From DATGLW01 sp035293965 (lineage in GTDB: Bacteria > Actinomycetota > Acidimicrobiia > Acidimicrobiales > RAAP-2): a stretch of 12,994 nucleotides of DNA. This document shows, piece after piece, positions 12,251 through 12,994 of this stretch (positions within the stretch are counted from its first letter, which is position 1; the number at the start of each line of letters is the position of its first letter). The stretch lies in the NCBI GenBank assembly GCA_035293965.1, contig DATGLW010000047.1:1-12994 (forward strand), given 5' to 3'. Position numbers and translations under genes: made by a program. The notes under the pieces were generated by a model. That model had not been told where the DNA came from. It was given only the letters and a program-made list of their open reading frames with translations, and made no database searches.

Positions 12251-12285
12251 ATCAACGTTGATCAAGTCAAGCTTGATCAGGTCAA
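12251..12285. promoter_or_regulatory. Operator-like repeat cluster between the two citrate synthase genes
   Basis: ATCAACGTTGAT (12251-12262) is a perfect palindrome. TTGATCAAGTCAA (12258-12270) and TTGATCAGGTCAA (12273-12285) are direct repeats with one mismatch and a 15-base period. TGATCAAG (12259-12266) and CTTGATCA (12272-12279) are inverted. The cluster is AT-rich against its surroundings and lies within 20-55 bases of the plus-strand start. Minus-strand TTGACC and TTGACT could also be -35 elements. It is most simply a multi-site operator, perhaps for the HTH protein encoded next door. Confidence 0.6.
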
Positions 12286-12304
12286 TGTTCGGTAGCATGT
12301 GTCG

Positions 12305-12994
12305 ATGACCCGCATGCTCGAGAGCGAGGAGGCGGCCCGCCGGCTCGGCGTCAAGCTGCCCACCCTGTACGCGTACGTCAGCCGTGGCCTGCTGGTCTCG
12401 CACCCCTCACCCGACGGGCGGCGGAGCCTCTTCGACCTCGAGGACCTCGAAGAGCTCTCGAGGCGATCGCGGGGCGCCCGGCGCACCGACGCCCGGCTGG
12501 CCACGGTCACCACGGCGGTGACGCAGCTGCGCGAGGACGGCCCGTCGTACAGGGGTCGGCGGGTGGTCGAGCTCGCGAGGACGGCGGGCTTCGAGGACGT
12601 CGCCGCTCTGTTGTGGGACGCCGAGCCGCTGCCGCCGGCGCAGTGGCAGCCGGCCGCCCTCCCGCCGTCACCGGCACTGCCGTCGGCGACCCGGCTGCAG
12701 TGGGCTGTCGTGCTCTGCGGGGCCCGCGACCCGTTGCGCTCCGACACGCGGCCAGCGGCGGTCGTCCAGAAGGCGCGGAGCCTGATCGCCTCCGCGGTGG
12801 ACGCCCTGCCGGTGCTCGGGCCGCGGCGTGCCGCCCGCGGGAGCGCTGCCGATCGTGGTGCCCCCCTGGCCGCCCGTGTGGCGCGCCGCTACTCGACCTC
12901 GCCCCCGCAAGCGCTCGTGCGGGCGATCGACGCAGCGCTCGTGCTGCTGGCCGACCACGAGCTGGCGACGTCGACCCTCGCCGTCCGGCTGGCC
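12305..12994 (+). CDS. Citrate synthase-like protein with N-terminal helix-turn-helix, partial (runs off right edge)
   Basis: There are 230 codons in frame from the ATG at 12305 to the window end without a stop. Residues 4-54 form a MerR/excisionase-like HTH: MLESEEAARRLGVKLPTLYA, then YVSRGLLVSHPSPDGRRSLF and DLEDLEEL. Residues about 70-230 are the start of a citrate synthase domain: SYRGRRVVELARTAGFEDVA matches the N-terminal region, and LVLLADHELATSTLAVR (213-229) is the first active-site segment with His218. The remaining catalytic residues lie beyond the window. A weak TAGCAT at 12293-12298 would give a leaderless or near-leaderless mRNA. The fusion and the divergent repeat-rich promoter suggest a metabolite-sensing regulator, an enzyme, or both. 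The domain calls are good; the regulatory role is inferred. Confidence 0.85.
   Translation, partial: MTRMLESEEAARRLGVKLPTLYAYVSRGLLVSHPSPDGRRSLFDLEDLEELSRRSRGARRTDARLATVTTAVTQLREDGPSYRGRRVVELARTAGFEDVAALLWDAEPLPPAQWQPAALPPSPALPSATRLQWAVVLCGARDPLRSDTRPAAVVQKARSLIASAVDALPVLGPRRAARGSAADRGAPLAARVARRYSTSPPQALVRAIDAALVLLADHELATSTLAVRLA

Noticed and set aside
10250..12295. Long plus-strand open frame of 681 codons opposite the phosphorylase and citrate synthase
   Set aside because: It is an antisense shadow of two well-supported genes; its translation is Arg/Gly/Asp/His-rich without any recognisable fold.

Overview
The window is about 13 kb of very GC-rich DNA with frequent GTG starts, four-base stop/start overlaps and little Shine-Dalgarno signal. 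This points to a high-GC actinobacterium, possibly of the Acidimicrobiia. The lineage is an inference from composition and gene content; no 16S or other lineage marker is present.

Layout. (1) 1-975: a divergent pair made of a partial membrane-anchored protein of unknown function (minus strand, running off the left edge) and a short GntR/YtrA-type regulator. An inverted repeat lies over their start region. (2) 1100-4066: an accessory island. It holds a winged-helix nucleotidyltransferase plus HEPN pair (plus strand, preceded by a perfect 18-bp palindrome), then an oppositely oriented XRE-MNT plus HepT pair (minus strand), then a truncated copy of the first HEPN gene. Two isolated 3' halves of tRNA genes, tRNA-Gly(CCC) and tRNA-Thr(CGT), both broken at the anticodon loop, bracket the second pair. 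They look like scars of integration events. (3) 4170-10145: transport genes. An MFS permease converges on a ClC-type anion channel/transporter with C-terminal CBS and TrkA-C-like regions. The ClC gene overlaps an upstream MarR regulator, and across a 317-bp divergent region lies a DHA2-type 14-TM MFS exporter. (4) 10289-12994: central metabolism. A nucleoside phosphorylase-like gene and a citrate synthase form a minus-strand operon. Divergent from it is a partial second citrate synthase carrying an N-terminal helix-turn-helix. The shared intergenic region is packed with TTGATCAA-type repeats.

How the genes may work together. The two nucleotidyltransferase/HEPN pairs are probably toxin-antitoxin modules in a turnover-prone island. 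The MarR protein probably controls its own gene, the ClC gene and perhaps the divergent exporter, through the inverted repeat just upstream of marR. The HTH-citrate synthase is a candidate regulator of the divergent citrate synthase operon, acting through the intergenic repeats. These regulatory links are inferred from arrangement and motifs only.
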